DNA from: Halichondria panicea
Lineage: Eukaryota; Porifera; Demospongiae; Suberitida; Halichondriidae
Length of the DNA stretch: 64,000 nucleotides
NCBI RefSeq assembly: GCF_963675165.1
Contig: NC_087383.1
Location: forward strand, 372,001-436,000
Direction: 5' to 3'
Positions 51,096 through 62,539 of the stretch are shown here, one piece after another; positions within the stretch are counted from its first letter, which is position 1, and the number at the start of each line of letters is the position of its first letter. The position numbers and the translations under genes are program-made. Below the pieces are notes generated by a model, which saw only the letters and a program-made list of their open reading frames with translations, was not told the DNA's origin and did not search any database.

Positions 51096-52268
51096 CTATA
51101 ATTTGCCTATAGTTCCAGACAGTTTAGTTTGGTGCAGCTCCAGCTGTTTCATAAACCCGAGGTTGGGGTACACTTTAGGTCTTTTCTGGCTCACATGAGT
51201 ACCGGCAGTTTCCAGGGACCATCCACGTCTGTATATAAGAAAGCACATTATTACACATGTACATAATAGCTGTAATGCTACAATTTAACTATTACCGTAT
51301 ATCTGATTTTCGATATTTTCGAGGATTAACCCAGACAAACGAAAATTTAGTGCCTTGAAAATTGAGTATTGAACCTCTCTATTGTAGGGGTGTGGTCCAC
51401 TATCCTTGAAAATAAATTTCTCAAAATATTTAGTTTGGGCAATCCAAGAAAATATAGTTCCTTGAAAATAACCCGCTATACGGTACCGGTACTTGATAGC
51501 TCACAGTTGCATGAGATAAGCGATGACAACAGTGGCAGAGCGACTCACACCAGCCACACAGTGCACCAACACTTTGGCCCTCCGTCTTCTCGCTTCCTCA
51601 AGGAAGGTCCAGGTATCGTCAAAATGTTGAGAGAGATTGTAGCCAGGCATGTCCCCAGCACTAACCCTCAGACATCTAGTGTGTGTGTGTGTGTGTGCAG
51701 GTATTATAGCTATTAACGGCTGGGACTCCGCTAATGGGTTATGACATAATCTATGGTACACCTTTTTTTACTTACCATTATACGTCTATATTTCTACTGG
51801 TTGTATTAAAAATGCAGTGTACACGTGCATGTGAAAGGTACGACCGTACTGATTGATCTACAGCTACTACATAGTATACCACACCTGTAGGCAGGGCCGT
51901 ACACCTCCTCAGTCATGTTGCATAGAGGTTCCCCGGCCGCCATGTTGAGTACAAATGTCACTCCCTTGATCTCCAGAGTCAGCAGGTCCGAGGCATGCTC
52001 TGCATTGCCCACGTAAATGGAAAACCCTGTCTCATCAGAGTACACTTCAGCGGGGCTCTGTGCACATGCAGGGGTGACAATGACTGGCTGGCAAAGAAGT
52101 ATGACTCAGCACTAGTCACAAGTATGTGTGCTAGGGCTAGCCCCTCACCTCATCACGAATTAGAGTCTTCCAGTCCTTGCTCTCCTTGTCAAATAGTTTG
52201 GTACGCAGCTTGGCTAGTCTCCTCTCTTCTTTGTCTGTCAATACCGGCGCCCTCAAGAGAACAGACAT
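51096..52268 (-). CDS. Atypical dual-specificity phosphatase
   Basis: Exons (minus): 52268-52149, 52057-51885, 51675-51505 and 51228-51096; phases agree, 198 residues. The signature HCVAGVSRSA holds the catalytic Cys near residue 137 and Arg 143, preceded by FLEEARRRRAKVLV and followed by VVIAYLM. The general-acid Asp is probably in SAGDMPGYNL. The last exon has HVSQKRPKVYPNLGFMKQLE, the standard DUSP C-terminal motif. The N-terminal extension TDKEERRLAKLRTKLFDKES is charged and helical. Compact size and absence of a CDC25-like region indicate an atypical DUSP; substrate unknown. Its start lies 141 bp from the divergent F-box gene. The last intron contains a MITE-like element. Confidence 0.88.
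51293..51485. mobile_element. MITE-like element, ATACCGTATAGCG family
   Basis: Begins TACCGTATATCTGATTTTCG and ends ACCCGCTATACGGTA. The interior pairs CGAAAAT/ATTTTCG. It lies in the last DUSP intron; third copy of the family in the window. Confidence 0.7.
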
Positions 52269-52409
52269 CACTGAAAATGTTTAATATGCTTTGTGTACCG
52301 TTTAATTCAGTAAAGGGAAATTCCCTCTGTGAGGGGAAATCCCTTCTTAACAGGTCTGTGGTCAAATGCTTGTATCAACAAAAAGAAATTAGCACATGGA
52401 TTCAGGAAG

Positions 52410-54056
52410 ATGGGGGACACTCAAAGCTCTCCCCAGATCACTGATACCAGCCATCTAACTGAAGAGTTCAGTCCCCTAAACAGCCCTACCAAGATCCATG
52501 CCCTACTGGAGATGGTCAAGATATGCAGCTACCAAGAGCAGCTCGAGTTCCACGAGAAATTAAACGCTTTCCTCCACAAGGACTTCATCACTCATCTGTC
52601 TTCAGACCTCTCTACTGAGATCATCTCCTACCTGCCTATGGAGGACGTCATCACCTGCCTGTATGTGAGCAAGAGCTGGTACAAGATTGTGAGCGGATGC
52701 ACTCTCTACTGGGCACAGAAATCCCAAGCCCTCGGAATGACCGACACGTTTATTAGCTCTAGATTATCTGACCCCAGTTGCAAGCTTCACGCGCTCTGTA
52801 TAGCCTCACAGAACCATCAGCGCTACATGAAACACCTAGTACCTCGATGTTATTCAATCTCTGTGAACCCAACTGAAATTGGCTACTCTTTTCGCTATGC
52901 TGGTAATGGAGTATCACTAATTTATGAGGAGACAGCTTCCCACGCACAAGTCATCATCGAGAGCATGAATTCGTCCCAATCAGCTATGCAGATAGCTTCC
53001 TTTGATGTCCCTCCCTTCCAAGGCCGTATTATGTGGGCCTCCGCTTCGTCTGATTACTTACTCTGGAAGCAAGTGAATGGAACGTGGTGTGGCTGCCTTA
53101 CCAAGGGTCTGTTACCAGAGTTGGATGTTTGGGAGGACGAGCCAATGTCTCAAGGCTCTCACAATATCTCCTTCTGCTCTAAATGCCATGCGGTGGCTGT
53201 CATGTCTCAGGCTGAGGACGACTGTGAAGTATGGGATCTCCAAGTGATTAAACTGTACAACGAGACCCGTGGTGCTAATGCACTCAGGAAGATGGTCTAC
53301 CCCATACCACTGGAGGGGCTTAAACAACTGTCGCAGAACAAGCGATACTTTCTCGGTGGTGAAGTTACTCTATTGCCGGCATCTTTGGAGGTGGACAGCT
53401 CAGGATTCTGCCAAACACACTCCGTTCTGCTACAGATTGATTCAAGTCTGGCCATTCACAAGTTGAAGATGATCGATGAAATGGACAATTCTCTTGTACT
53501 CTCTCAGCTACTGCCAAACTCACTGCTCTCAAAACCTCTCAAAGTATTCTCTCCCAAGCAGTCTGATCAACCACTCAGTTTAATGGATTTCTCTGCCTCG
53601 AAAAATCAATCGTGTTTTTGCCTCTCTGCTGATTTGCAACGAGTTGCTATGATACACGAGGGCTATCTGAACGTCTGGAATCTGGCGTCGTTTGAAATGG
53701 AGAATTTTGTGGACCTTTCTCCATTGGATTTGCCCACTGACAGCAAGGTGATGGCGGTAGGCAGTGTGTACACAGTGATAGCCAGTAACTCTAAAGGTCA
53801 ATGTATTGTTGTTCTCACAACTACTGGGGAAATTATTCTTCAAAACTTCATGTCTGCCGAATCAAGTTGGAAACATACCTTTGAATATTACGCCCCGCTG
53901 AATCAAGATTGGCTAGACAGTTTTGTTTATTTCGATTTCTTGCCCCTCGGCTTAGTGATGGAGAGTAAATGTGTAAAGGATAAAGAAGAGACGGAGTTGA
54001 CAGCTATGGTGGGTGTGAGGAGGAGAGAGACAACAGCCATTGACTCTATAGTGTAG
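52410..54056 (+). CDS. F-box protein
   Basis: Single exon, 548 residues from the ATG at 52410. The F-box is at about residues 58-95: FITHLSSDLSTEIISYLPME, then DVITCLYVSKSWYKIVSGCT. It would bind SKP1 in an SCF ubiquitin ligase. The flanking FHEKLNAFLHKDF before the box and LYWAQKSQALGM after it resemble the FBXW7/Cdc4 arrangement. The C-terminal 420 residues have beta-propeller-like strands (LEVWDLQV-type: CEVWDLQVIKLYNE, LNVWNLASFEMENFVDL) but no clean WD40 repeats that I can count, so FBXW-like is tentative. Substrate unknown. An AG just upstream (ATTCAG at 52401) might be an acceptor, in which case the start could differ. It is divergent from the DUSP gene. Confidence 0.75.
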   Translation: MGDTQSSPQITDTSHLTEEFSPLNSPTKIHALLEMVKICSYQEQLEFHEKLNAFLHKDFITHLSSDLSTEIISYLPMEDVITCLYVSKSWYKIVSGCTLYWAQKSQALGMTDTFISSRLSDPSCKLHALCIASQNHQRYMKHLVPRCYSISVNPTEIGYSFRYAGNGVSLIYEETASHAQVIIESMNSSQSAMQIASFDVPPFQGRIMWASASSDYLLWKQVNGTWCGCLTKGLLPELDVWEDEPMSQGSHNISFCSKCHAVAVMSQAEDDCEVWDLQVIKLYNETRGANALRKMVYPIPLEGLKQLSQNKRYFLGGEVTLLPASLEVDSSGFCQTHSVLLQIDSSLAIHKLKMIDEMDNSLVLSQLLPNSLLSKPLKVFSPKQSDQPLSLMDFSASKNQSCFCLSADLQRVAMIHEGYLNVWNLASFEMENFVDLSPLDLPTDSKVMAVGSVYTVIASNSKGQCIVVLTTTGEIILQNFMSAESSWKHTFEYYAPLNQDWLDSFVYFDFLPLGLVMESKCVKDKEETELTAMVGVRRRETTAIDSIV

Positions 54057-54323
54057 CTATCGTGTGTGCGTGTGCATGTGTACTCTATAGTACAGTGTAG
54101 CCACCGTGCGTGTGTATGTACTGCGGTTAATTGTGTGTACGTACATGTACTTGTATTGTTTGTGTAATCATGTTATCAAAGATGTAATCAGCAAATAATT
54201 TTTATATAATTTATGCAGATGAGATAAATTTGTGATACGATAAAAGTCAACACATGTAGAGTTGATACATTTATTTTGTTTGATTAGTTTTAAAAACTGG
54301 ATATCGCATCAGTAGTAAAAGTT

Positions 54324-55683
54324 CTAATCTCGGAGTTTTTGCTTGAGGTCTCTGATATTCAGCTGCAATCTCTCAGCTTCTCTGGCCAGTTGCCTTTGTC
54401 TGGACTGGGCCTCACTAGTTTGCCTCTGTAATCGTGTCAACTGGGCACCTCGACGCTTCTGTGTGCAAGGAGGGGATGGGGGTGAACATGAGGGGATGGG
54501 TGAACATGAGGGGATGGGGTGAACACGAGGGGATGGGGTGGGGGGAATGTTCTTACTTTTTTCATTTCAATATCTCTTCTCAGTTGCTGCCTGCGTTCTT
54601 TGTACTCTTCAATCTATATATAAAATACAAAATTTCAATTGAACTCCATGATAGTAACGAAGTCTCACCATCTTCTTCTTTTCTTTACTCTCCTCCTCCG
54701 CTCCAGCCAATGAGACTAGAGCACTGTCTATCTGCTCCTGTATTAATCTTAGCTTTTCTCCACTCAGTAGTTGGAGCCCCTCTCCCTGCATGTACTCACG
54801 CCCTGCATGGAAGCGGGAGCAAGAAGACAAGTTAAAAGTTAAAAGTTAGATATAGATATAGATACGATGATGTGATTCTAGCTTACTATTATATATGTAT
54901 GTGTATTGTAGATCTCACGTTTCTCTTTGAGTGTCTGAAGGCAACTCTTCAATTTCTCCACTTCTTGGTAGATAGGTAGTGAGCTCTCCATTTCTCTGGT
55001 CCTAGCCGCGTGTGTACTCATCTTCTCACGATAAACCAGTGCCTGCTCCTGCACTCTCTGAGTCTTGTCGACAGCTCTCATCAGTCTCAGCTCGTTCTGA
55101 TGCTTCTCTGCGAGTAGTTCTTCAATCTCTTTCTCCAGGCTGGTACAATCATCTTTCAAACCGACACAGTTTCCTTCAGACAGACAGATCTCTCTAGTAA
55201 CACTGCATAGCTCCCGCTCCTCAGAATCAAATATTGCCTTTTCTGCAACGTACGAAGTGGACACAGTGAAATGAAAGATATACTAGTAGCGCAGTACATG
55301 AACAATGCTCACTCACCTTTGGCCAGCGTGTCTTCCAGTTGAGAGAGTGATTCTTTCCTCCTCTGCAGCTCATCAAGCTGTGAGCTCTGTGCTGCCATTA
55401 GCTCTTCTGCAAGGCATGGCAGGCTCCCCTCTGCACACTGCAAGTGCTCTACAATACTAGGTAGCGGCAGCTGCTGTTTACAGGGCTCTGGTACATGCAA
55501 CAGCAGAGGAAGTTGGTTTCTCCATGTTGCAGCAATATCTATATCTGCAGTCTGTGGCTCATGTGCAACCCCAGCAGGCGTGTCAGGGCAAGTTTGAGAG
55601 CAGTCTATAGCATCTGTGGATCTTCTTAGGGTCTTAAACTCTTCTAGGAGGCTTTCAAAGCTCTGACTAGTGAACATAGCCAT
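54324..55683 (-). CDS. Coiled-coil protein of unknown function
   Basis: Exons (minus): 55683-55317, 55242-54919, 54802-54669, 54613-54557 and 54458-54324; phases agree, 338 residues. From about residue 95 to the end almost the whole protein is predicted coiled coil by eye: LDELQRRKESLSQLEDTLAK, DDCTSLEKEIEELLAEKHQN, IEEYKERRQQLRRDIEMKK and LAREAERLQLNIRDLKQKL. The first 90 residues contain SFESLLEEFKTLRRSTDA and a Pro/Cys-containing linker. ATG codons at 55683 and 55677 are both possible. I do not recognise the family; centrosome, kinetochore and ciliary coiled-coil proteins all look like this. Its start lies 230 bp from the CCT3 stop on the same strand. Confidence 0.72.
54465..54543. repeat. 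GA-rich minisatellite
   Basis: About four copies of GAACATGAGGGGATGGGGT-like units (18-19 bp) in the last intron of the coiled-coil gene. Confidence 0.85.
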
Positions 55684-55913
55684 CTTGCACAAATTCAGTT
55701 GAGTTGCCTTGGATTCATTTAGTTTTCAGGTTCTTTGTATGACCGACCACCTATACCAGTTACTGATTTGTGTGGTTTAACCTCGAGGTAATACCAAATA
55801 CAAGATTTTGTTACCACACAATTTCGATGATAGATATATAGATAATACAGTCAAGCAGCATACACATGGACATAATGATATCCTAATAACAACGTCTACT
55901 AGTTTGTGTTCGT

Positions 55914-58900
55914 CTACTCAGGTGCTCCCTCTGCAGCTCCGCCCTTCTTGCTGCCGGACACAATGTCATCTATACGCAGCAGCAGAATAGCCGTCTACAC
56001 AGAGAGAAAGAGCAATAATGACCTTAATTATTAAACATTAACATGTAAAAAAAGTTTCAACAACAGTGATCTAGGATAAAAATATTAACATAGCTGTACA
56101 CATCACACACCTCAATGGCAGTCTTGTAGGTCTGTATCTTGACAGCCAGAGGGTCCCACACTCCCAGTTCCTTCATGTCTGCCAGTACACCTCTGTCACC
56201 GTCCACTCCCCATGTTGAGTACTCCTCAGCTGCATGCTTTGCCTGAGGGGAGGGGAGGGGTTACAATACTACATTGGGGATTGATAGCCAGAAACTCACA
56301 CTCTATGCAAAATGACTTCAATTACTACTAAACCTAACACGCATACGTACGCACATCAACCAGTGACTCTACACAGCCTATATAGTGAGGTATACACACC
56401 ACAGACACACAGGAGGGGGTGGTCTTACCCTGAGGGCAGTGAGTACTCTGATGGTGTTGGCCCCACAGTTCTGCAGGAGGGTCCGGGGGATGACCTCTAG
56501 AGCACGACTAACAGCACGATACGGCCATTGTTGAACGCCTGCTACACTCTTAGCCTTCTCATTGAGGGCCTGTGCCAAAGCCATCTCTGTAGCCCCACCC
56601 CCTGGAACAAGGGATGGATCCAGCATCACGTTGCGGGCCACTTGCATAGCATCCTGGAGGTTTCGATCCACCTGAAAGAAAGAGCACCAAGTCAGCTCTG
56701 AAAACAGGCCCATTTCGAACAATTTGGACCCGAAGTAAATTGCTAATTTAAACACACCATATTGTAGCACTACCAAACACCTACTAAATGCATCTTTTAG
56801 TTTTGCTATCAGACGTTCCTAACTCAAGTTATGGCCTCTCAAAGTTAGCTCTGAAAATAGGCCCATTTCAGAAAAAACACCCACGCTTTTTTTCCAGAAA
56901 ATGGACAATTTGGACCAGAGAAAAATTGCTGATTTAAGCACAACATTTTGTAGCAATACCAAACAGCTACCAAATGCATCATTTAGTTTTGATATCAGAC
57001 GTTCCTAACTCAAGTTATGGCCTCTCAAAGTTAGCTACGAAAATAGGCCCATTTCAGAAAAAACACCCACTTATAGCCCACGCTTTTTTCCAGAAAATGG
57101 ACAATTTGGACCAGAAAAAAAATTACTGATTTAAGCACACCATTTTTTAGCACTACCAAACAGCTACTAAATGCATCTTTTAGTTTTGATATCGGACCTT
57201 CCTTACTCAAGTTATGGCCTCTCAAAGTTAGCTCAGAAAATAGGCCCATTTCAGAAAAAACACCCACTTATATAGCCCACGCTTTTTTCCAGAAAATGGA
57301 CAATTTGGACCAGAAAAAAATTACTGATTTAAGCACACCATTTTTTAGCACTACCAAACAGCTACTAAATGCATCTTTTAGTTTTGATATCGGACCTTCC
57401 TTACTCAAGTTATGGCTTCTCAAAGTTAGCTCAGAAAATAGGCCCATTTCAGAAAAAACACCCACTTATATAGCCCACGCTTTTTTCCAGAAAATGGACA
57501 ATTTGGACCAGAAAAAAATTACTGATTTAAGCACACCATTTTTTAGCACTACCAAACACCTACTAAATGCATCTTTTAGTTTTGATATCGGACCTTCCTT
57601 ACTCAAGTTATGGCCTCTCAAAGTTAGCTACGAAAATAGGCCCATTTCAGAAAAAACACCCACTTCTATAGCCCACGCTTTTTTCCAGAAAATGGACAAT
57701 TTGGACCAGAGAAAAGTTGCTGATTTAAGCACAACATTTTGTAGCACAATCAAACACCTACTAAATGCATCATTTAGTTTTGATATCGAACCTTCCTAAC
57801 TCAAATTATGGCCTCTTCAAAATTAGCTACGAAAATAAGGTAATTAGAGGGAAGGCTGACCTCGTGCAGTATGTCCTTGCTGGCCCCCCTCAAGACGATG
57901 GTGCAAGCCTTGGGGTCCTTGCACTCTACCAGGTAGGTGAAGTACTCATCACCTATCTTACGGATCTCAAACAAGCCACACCCAGTGCCGATGTCCGACT
58001 CCTTCACCTCATCAGTGCGGCTGCATATGGTACCACCACACGCCCTGAGGGGAGATTGCAAGTGATAACATTGTTATTAGAGTCATAACTATAACACAAT
58101 GGTATGGCAGTGCTTATTATAAGGATTTAGAATTGAAAGGACATAATGTCCTACCATATATATACTCTGATGGCCTGACATAATTATGGCTAGGGATCTG
58201 TGGAGCCATCATTAAAATGTTTTTTCCTTGAGTGACTCAACAAGATGGTTCTTCTATGCTGCTTGTCACAGTCTTTATAATCATACAGACAACACATTGT
58301 TAGGATTAGAGGTACACTCACCGTGCTACTCTGTTGTTGTCAGACTTCTTAAGACGACGGATTGCAGTAATGTTGTTCTTCATTAGATAGTGCTGGGCAA
58401 GGTCTGTAGTGAGGGTTTAATAGTCAATGCATGAAGGGAGGGGGGGTCAATAGTGCAAGAGACTTGTAGTTTACCTGACACTCCCTTCTCTGTGAACACA
58501 AGGTCAGGCTTGAGAGTGATGATATCCTCACACATCTTCTGAACTTGTTCCTCCTCAATCTGGAGCAGTCGCGTGAAGTCCATCTCTGCCGATACCTCGA
58601 TATTAGTCTATAGAGATAGAGGGAGGTCACTAGCACACACACATAGAGGGGTGTGGTCTCACCATGCTCTCCCCTTTCTTGTACTCGAGGGAGCAATCCA
58701 ACAACACAATACGAGGATTCTCAATACGCCTGGGGACATGTTATTATCACAGTGATCTCAGCAAACACACAATTATACTGAAAAACAATAACTACATACT
58801 CCAGGCTAAATTCAAACACTTCTCTTACCGCCTCATCTTGGGATGCGTGACGTCCTTGTTGAGCATGACTCCACGGAGGACCTCGGACTCTTCAATACTA

Positions 58901-59963
58901 CCCCCGGGTATCTTCTCCACTCGGGCATACCTCTTGATGTCTATCTCCCTCCGCCCACCTTCTTCTAGTGTCACTGTCTGCACAGCACGGATAGCCATCT
59001 CACACGCCATGTTAGACCTGCAGGGGTGTGGTAGGCAACTAGCATAATTTTCTTCAGACTTACCATTTCTTGATGAACTTTGTACCAATCGTGCTTTTGA
59101 TGATCTTCATCATCTCCTCTTTGTTGTTGACGTCCACGCTTGTCCTGTAGTGAAACCACACTCATCAACCACGCCCGCATATATATACATATATACTTAC
59201 GATATTTTTTCTTTTGTGATAGTGACAATATCATCGAGTGCCTGTCGATATGCTCTGATGATTACCGTGGGATGCATCTGTTGTTCTAGAAACTGCTCAG
59301 CAGCTGACAACATCTCACCAGCTATACAGAACTAGCTAATATAACCACACCCACACACAGTGTGTACACACGTACCCATTATGATGACAGAGGTGGTGCC
59401 ATCTCCCACCTCCTCGTCTTGTGTCCGACTGATCTCTATCATGGACTTGGCCGCTGGGTGCTGTACTTGTATCTGTAGTGGGTGGGGTTATTGTGTACTG
59501 TTTAGTACACTAGAGTATAGTTCTAACCTCTCGAAGGATGGCGTTCCCATCGTTGGTCATGACGATGCCTCCCATTGGATCCATCAACATTTTGAGCATG
59601 GCCCGGGGGCCTAGACACGTACGAATTACATCAGCTATTGCCTGAGGGGGAGGGGGTGGGCCTGAATCATGTGGTGGAGTTATACGTTATGTGTACCTTA
59701 GCAGCCTGGATGTTACTGAGTTGGGCCTTTCTGCCCGTTTCTCTTTTTGTATTAGCATCTGTAATTATACAGAGCTTGATAATTTTACAAACGTGTGTGG
59801 TGGGTAGCTATACAGTACAGAGCATATTTCATTGACCCCTGAACCCTAACAGGCTTTAAGCACAGTGTATAGGAGCTTATTATACAGGCAGACCCCTCAC
59901 GCACACATAGAGTACATGCAGGCACTCACTGAGGACGAGAATGGGGGCTCCGTACATCGACAT
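55914..59963 (-). CDS. CCT3: T-complex protein 1 subunit gamma (chaperonin CCT3)
   Basis: One of eight subunits of the cytosolic TRiC/CCT chaperonin that folds actin and tubulin. Fourteen exons (minus): 59963-59930, 59758-59697, 59641-59528, 59472-59376, 59321-59201, 59144-59064, 59017-58829, 58729-58663, 58607-58475, 58403-58322, 58044-57861, 56671-56429, 56242-56111 and 55994-55914; phases agree, 539 residues (human 545). Landmarks: NTKRETGRKAQ, MDPMGGIVMTNDGNAILREI, DEEVGDGTTSVIIMAGEML (nucleotide binding), LEEGGRREIDIKRYARVEKI, VLRGVMLNKDVTHPKMRR, IGDEYFTYLVECKDPKAC, VLRGASKDI and DPSLVPGGGATEMALA. The identity to the gamma subunit is strong throughout. The 1.2-kb intron 57860-56672 is filled with tandem repeats. 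Confidence 0.97.
56690..57840. repeat. Tandem repeat, about 155-200-bp unit (CCT3 intron)
   Basis: About six units, the GGCCCATTTC landmark recurring near 56707, 56860, 57045, 57243, 57440 and 57638. Each has AACTCAAGTTATGGCC, CATCTTTTAGTTTTGATATC and CCACGCTTTTTTCCAGAAAA. It is the reverse complement of the repeat in the CSPG4 intron at 30640. Central units are nearly identical, so the array looks recently amplified. Confidence 0.93.
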
Positions 59964-60173
59964 TACAGCAGCTAGCTCCTCAAGACTTCTCACCACGTGG
60001 CTACAGTATGAAATCTGACGCATGCGCAATAGCAATTTCTTTTCCACATGGTCTCTGAGGATAGTGAAGTAAGTCAACTTTTGTATCAATTCTGCTCTCC
60101 TAAATCTCCATTGCATTCAAAAATTGACTATGAACATTCATTTGATGTATTCCTCCTTTTTTCTGCAGTAGCC
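59964..60173. promoter_or_regulatory. Divergent promoter region between CCT3 and RPL36
   Basis: 210 bp separate the two start codons. A pyrimidine-rich TTTCTTTTCC near 60037-60047 could be a TOP-type start for RPL36. TTTTTTCTGCAG just before the RPL36 ATG looks like the acceptor of a 5' UTR intron. Confidence 0.45.
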
Positions 60174-60707
60174 ATGGCTCCGCAGTTCGAAATGGCAGTA
60201 GGGCTCAAGAAAGGCCACAAGGTCACCAAGGTTCCACAGAAACCAAGACCTTCCCGGAGACGAGGGGTGAGTAATGTTAGCGAGGAGATTACTATAATCA
60301 GGTTTAATCATGGCGAACCGTTGTTCGGCTAAAATGCTGTACAGTATTTTAATATCGTTATAATTATTATTGTACATACTGGACTATTGTGTTTAATATG
60401 TCCGTTCCATTGCAGTTTCTGAGCAAACGTGTCAAGTTTGTACGTGACCTTGTGCGTGAGGTGTGTGGTCAGGCTCCCTACGAGAAGAGACTAATTGAGC
60501 TGCTCAAAGTGCAGAGAGATAAGAGAGCACTCAAGTTTGCCAAGAAAAGGGTAAGTGGGTGTGGTCTAGTAGTGTGGTTTTATTCATACTGCATTATTGA
60601 CGTCTTTGCCTCACACACAGTTGGGAGGTCACCGTAGAGGCAAGAAAAAGCGAGAGGAAATGCAGAAGTTGCTGCAAGCCATGAGAAAAGCACAGCAAGC
60701 TTCCTAA
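60174..60707 (+). CDS. RPL36: 60S ribosomal protein L36 (eL36)
   Basis: Three exons, 60174-60266, 60416-60550 and 60621-60707; 104 residues (human 105). The sequence [13 protein letters not shown], then RPSRRRG, then [20 protein letters not shown], then [18 protein letters not shown] and [17 protein letters not shown] follows eL36 end to end. It is a cytosolic large-subunit protein. The last exon acceptor is CACACACAG. Divergent from CCT3. Confidence 0.98.
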
Positions 60708-61618
60708 CTCTTTAATAGTATGTTATGATTTTGTTTGTGCAAATTTCTCTTTCAATGTTTTAAAAAAAGTCTTTTGCCACTGTATTTCGCAGTGTTGTGT
60801 TGGGAAACAGAGGAGGTACGACACGAGTGCCTCGATTAGTCTAGGTCACAAAATTCAGCAGTTTGCATGTGACTTAATTAACTCAATTTTAGCCTAATCG
60901 AGGTACCGTATTTACTTGATTAAACGCCCATGGTAAAAGCTCTTCTTTGTCAATAAACGCCCATCTCGTTTACCTTTGCAGACTTCGATATGAAATAAAC
61001 GCCCGGGCGTTTAATCAAGTAAATACAGTACTCTTGTTGCATGTCTGAGCAAATATATGGCATATTGCACAGTGAAGCCATGCAGGTACATCAAAGCTAA
61101 CAAGTTACCGCCAGAAAGCTTGGACGAAAGTTCTTTTATATTGTTCCTACAACTCACTTTTTTGTGGTATCAAAGTAAGGAATACAGAATGCAAAAATTA
61201 ATGCTACTATGCTTCTCCCACGCAACAAATCGGTTATTGCATAATCACTCGTGCAATATGCCTGATATTGGCTCAGTAGTAATTATTGGTCGAGGGCCGT
61301 AGCTTTCTCCATTCATATGTAGTGTATACCTAGCTGGGCAGAGCCTGGCCAACCATTTTGACGAGTGGCTGGGGGCCGTGCCTGCACTGTGGAGTGCAAC
61401 CGATCAGATTGCAGTATTTTTCTAAGATAATGATATTCATGACTCCATTGTAGTGCTTACAGAGCAGTATTGCATTACAGTGGTAAAAATCCTAGATAGG
61501 AGTGTCCCAACAAGATCGGGTTCCACCCAGCTCTATAATTTTCACAATTCGTTAGTAATAATTTATGCATGTCATTATTACAACCAGTATATAGTAAGGT
61601 GGTGCCAAAAATCGTCCT
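60708..61618. other. Intergenic region with a foldback element
   Basis: 3' flank of RPL36 and convergent 3' flank of the gene at 61619. It contains the palindromic element at 60904-61030. The rest is AT-rich with no credible gene. Confidence 0.5.
60904..61030. mobile_element. Short foldback (MITE-like) element
   Basis: 127 bp with inverted ends: TACCGTATTTACTTGATTAA at the left and TTAATCAAGTAAATACAGTA at the right, continuing into CGCCC repeats (AAACGCCC three times, plus GGGCGTTT). No coding capacity. Confidence 0.82.
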
Positions 61619-62257
61619 CTATGTGTGCAAACATATACGTAAATAATAATGATTGTCCAAGTCCCCTGTGATGTGTCCGGCCTTCTCACCAAGAATAGCA
61701 ACTATGTGGCAGCAAATTTGTTCACGTTTAGTGCAATCCTTGAGTATTTCACGATCCCATGCGTCATCAACAAATAGTATTAGTGTCCTCTGGTGTTCGT
61801 CATCCCGGGCAGTAGGTAGTACAGGCCGTAGTTCTTCTGGCGATCTTGTACGATATTGAAAATATTGCTTTAAGTCTCTTCTGTATTCTTCTACTTCAGA
61901 CCCAGTGTAGTTCAGATGCTTACCAAGGTCCTTTAAGAATGTTTCGTCAAGCCAGGTAAAATTGGCACTGACACGTAAGAAGAAATCATTGACAGATCGA
62001 ATATCTTGGAAATAGATCAAAAGAGAATTCGGGATTATTATTTGCACAATTTCCTTGAGCTCGTCTACAGTAAGTTTTTCAATTATAGATTTAAATTTAG
62101 ATATTAGAATGTCAAACTTGCGCTGAATATCCCTTGTATCGTTGTTAGCTTCACTGGTATTGAGAGGGTAATTTATGTATCTAGCTTCATAGCAGCTACT
62201 CCATGGATTAGTAGCTAGTCTAGATGCACTACTATCTTCTGCTTGTTTTACTTCCAT
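61619..62257 (-). CDS. Unknown helical protein, paralog-like to its neighbour
   Basis: Single exon, 212 residues, ATG at 62257. I do not recognise a named domain. Predicted mostly helical: RKFDILISKFKSIIEKLTVD, ELKEIVQIIIPNSLLIYFQD, then ANFTWLDETFLKDLGKHLNY and SEVEEYRRDLKQYFQYR. The pattern F.W.D...L..L...........EY...L..F also appears in the divergent neighbour (GKFRWYDSMALEELFEFI, then MKMKHLKDEILLVVRQFF). The C terminus is Cys/His-containing (REQICCHIVAILGEKAGH). Similar helical segments accompany death-fold domains in sponge proteins as I recall them, but no death domain is visible here. Confidence 0.6.
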   Translation of the reverse strand: MEVKQAEDSSASRLATNPWSSCYEARYINYPLNTSEANNDTRDIQRKFDILISKFKSIIEKLTVDELKEIVQIIIPNSLLIYFQDIRSVNDFFLRVSANFTWLDETFLKDLGKHLNYTGSEVEEYRRDLKQYFQYRTRSPEELRPVLPTARDDEHQRTLILFVDDAWDREILKDCTKREQICCHIVAILGEKAGHITGDLDNHYYLRICLHT

Positions 62258-62539
62258 TTTTAAGGCTATGACCTACACAAAGAGAAGAAGCTTAAAGGTC
62301 ACATGCATGCAATTGCTTAATTGAGGATATTCATAAGAAAACATGATCCACCCCATGTACATCTCATGGGACTACCATATTTATGTGCTGATGTTGTACT
62401 ATGCATAACAGGATAACACCTGCTTGATGTGTGGGGATGAATATTGTTAACCTTTGTGTATTGGTAGTTATTTTGGCCTGCATATGGTATAGCTACTGCA
62501 TTATTGGGATAAGCCGCTTGGCCTAGAGATCAGTTGGAG

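Noticed and set aside
57031-57799. Repetitive ORFs with about 66-residue units in the CCT3 intron
   Set aside because: They lie in a tandem repeat array; the same unit in the CSPG4 intron has stops and no conserved frame.
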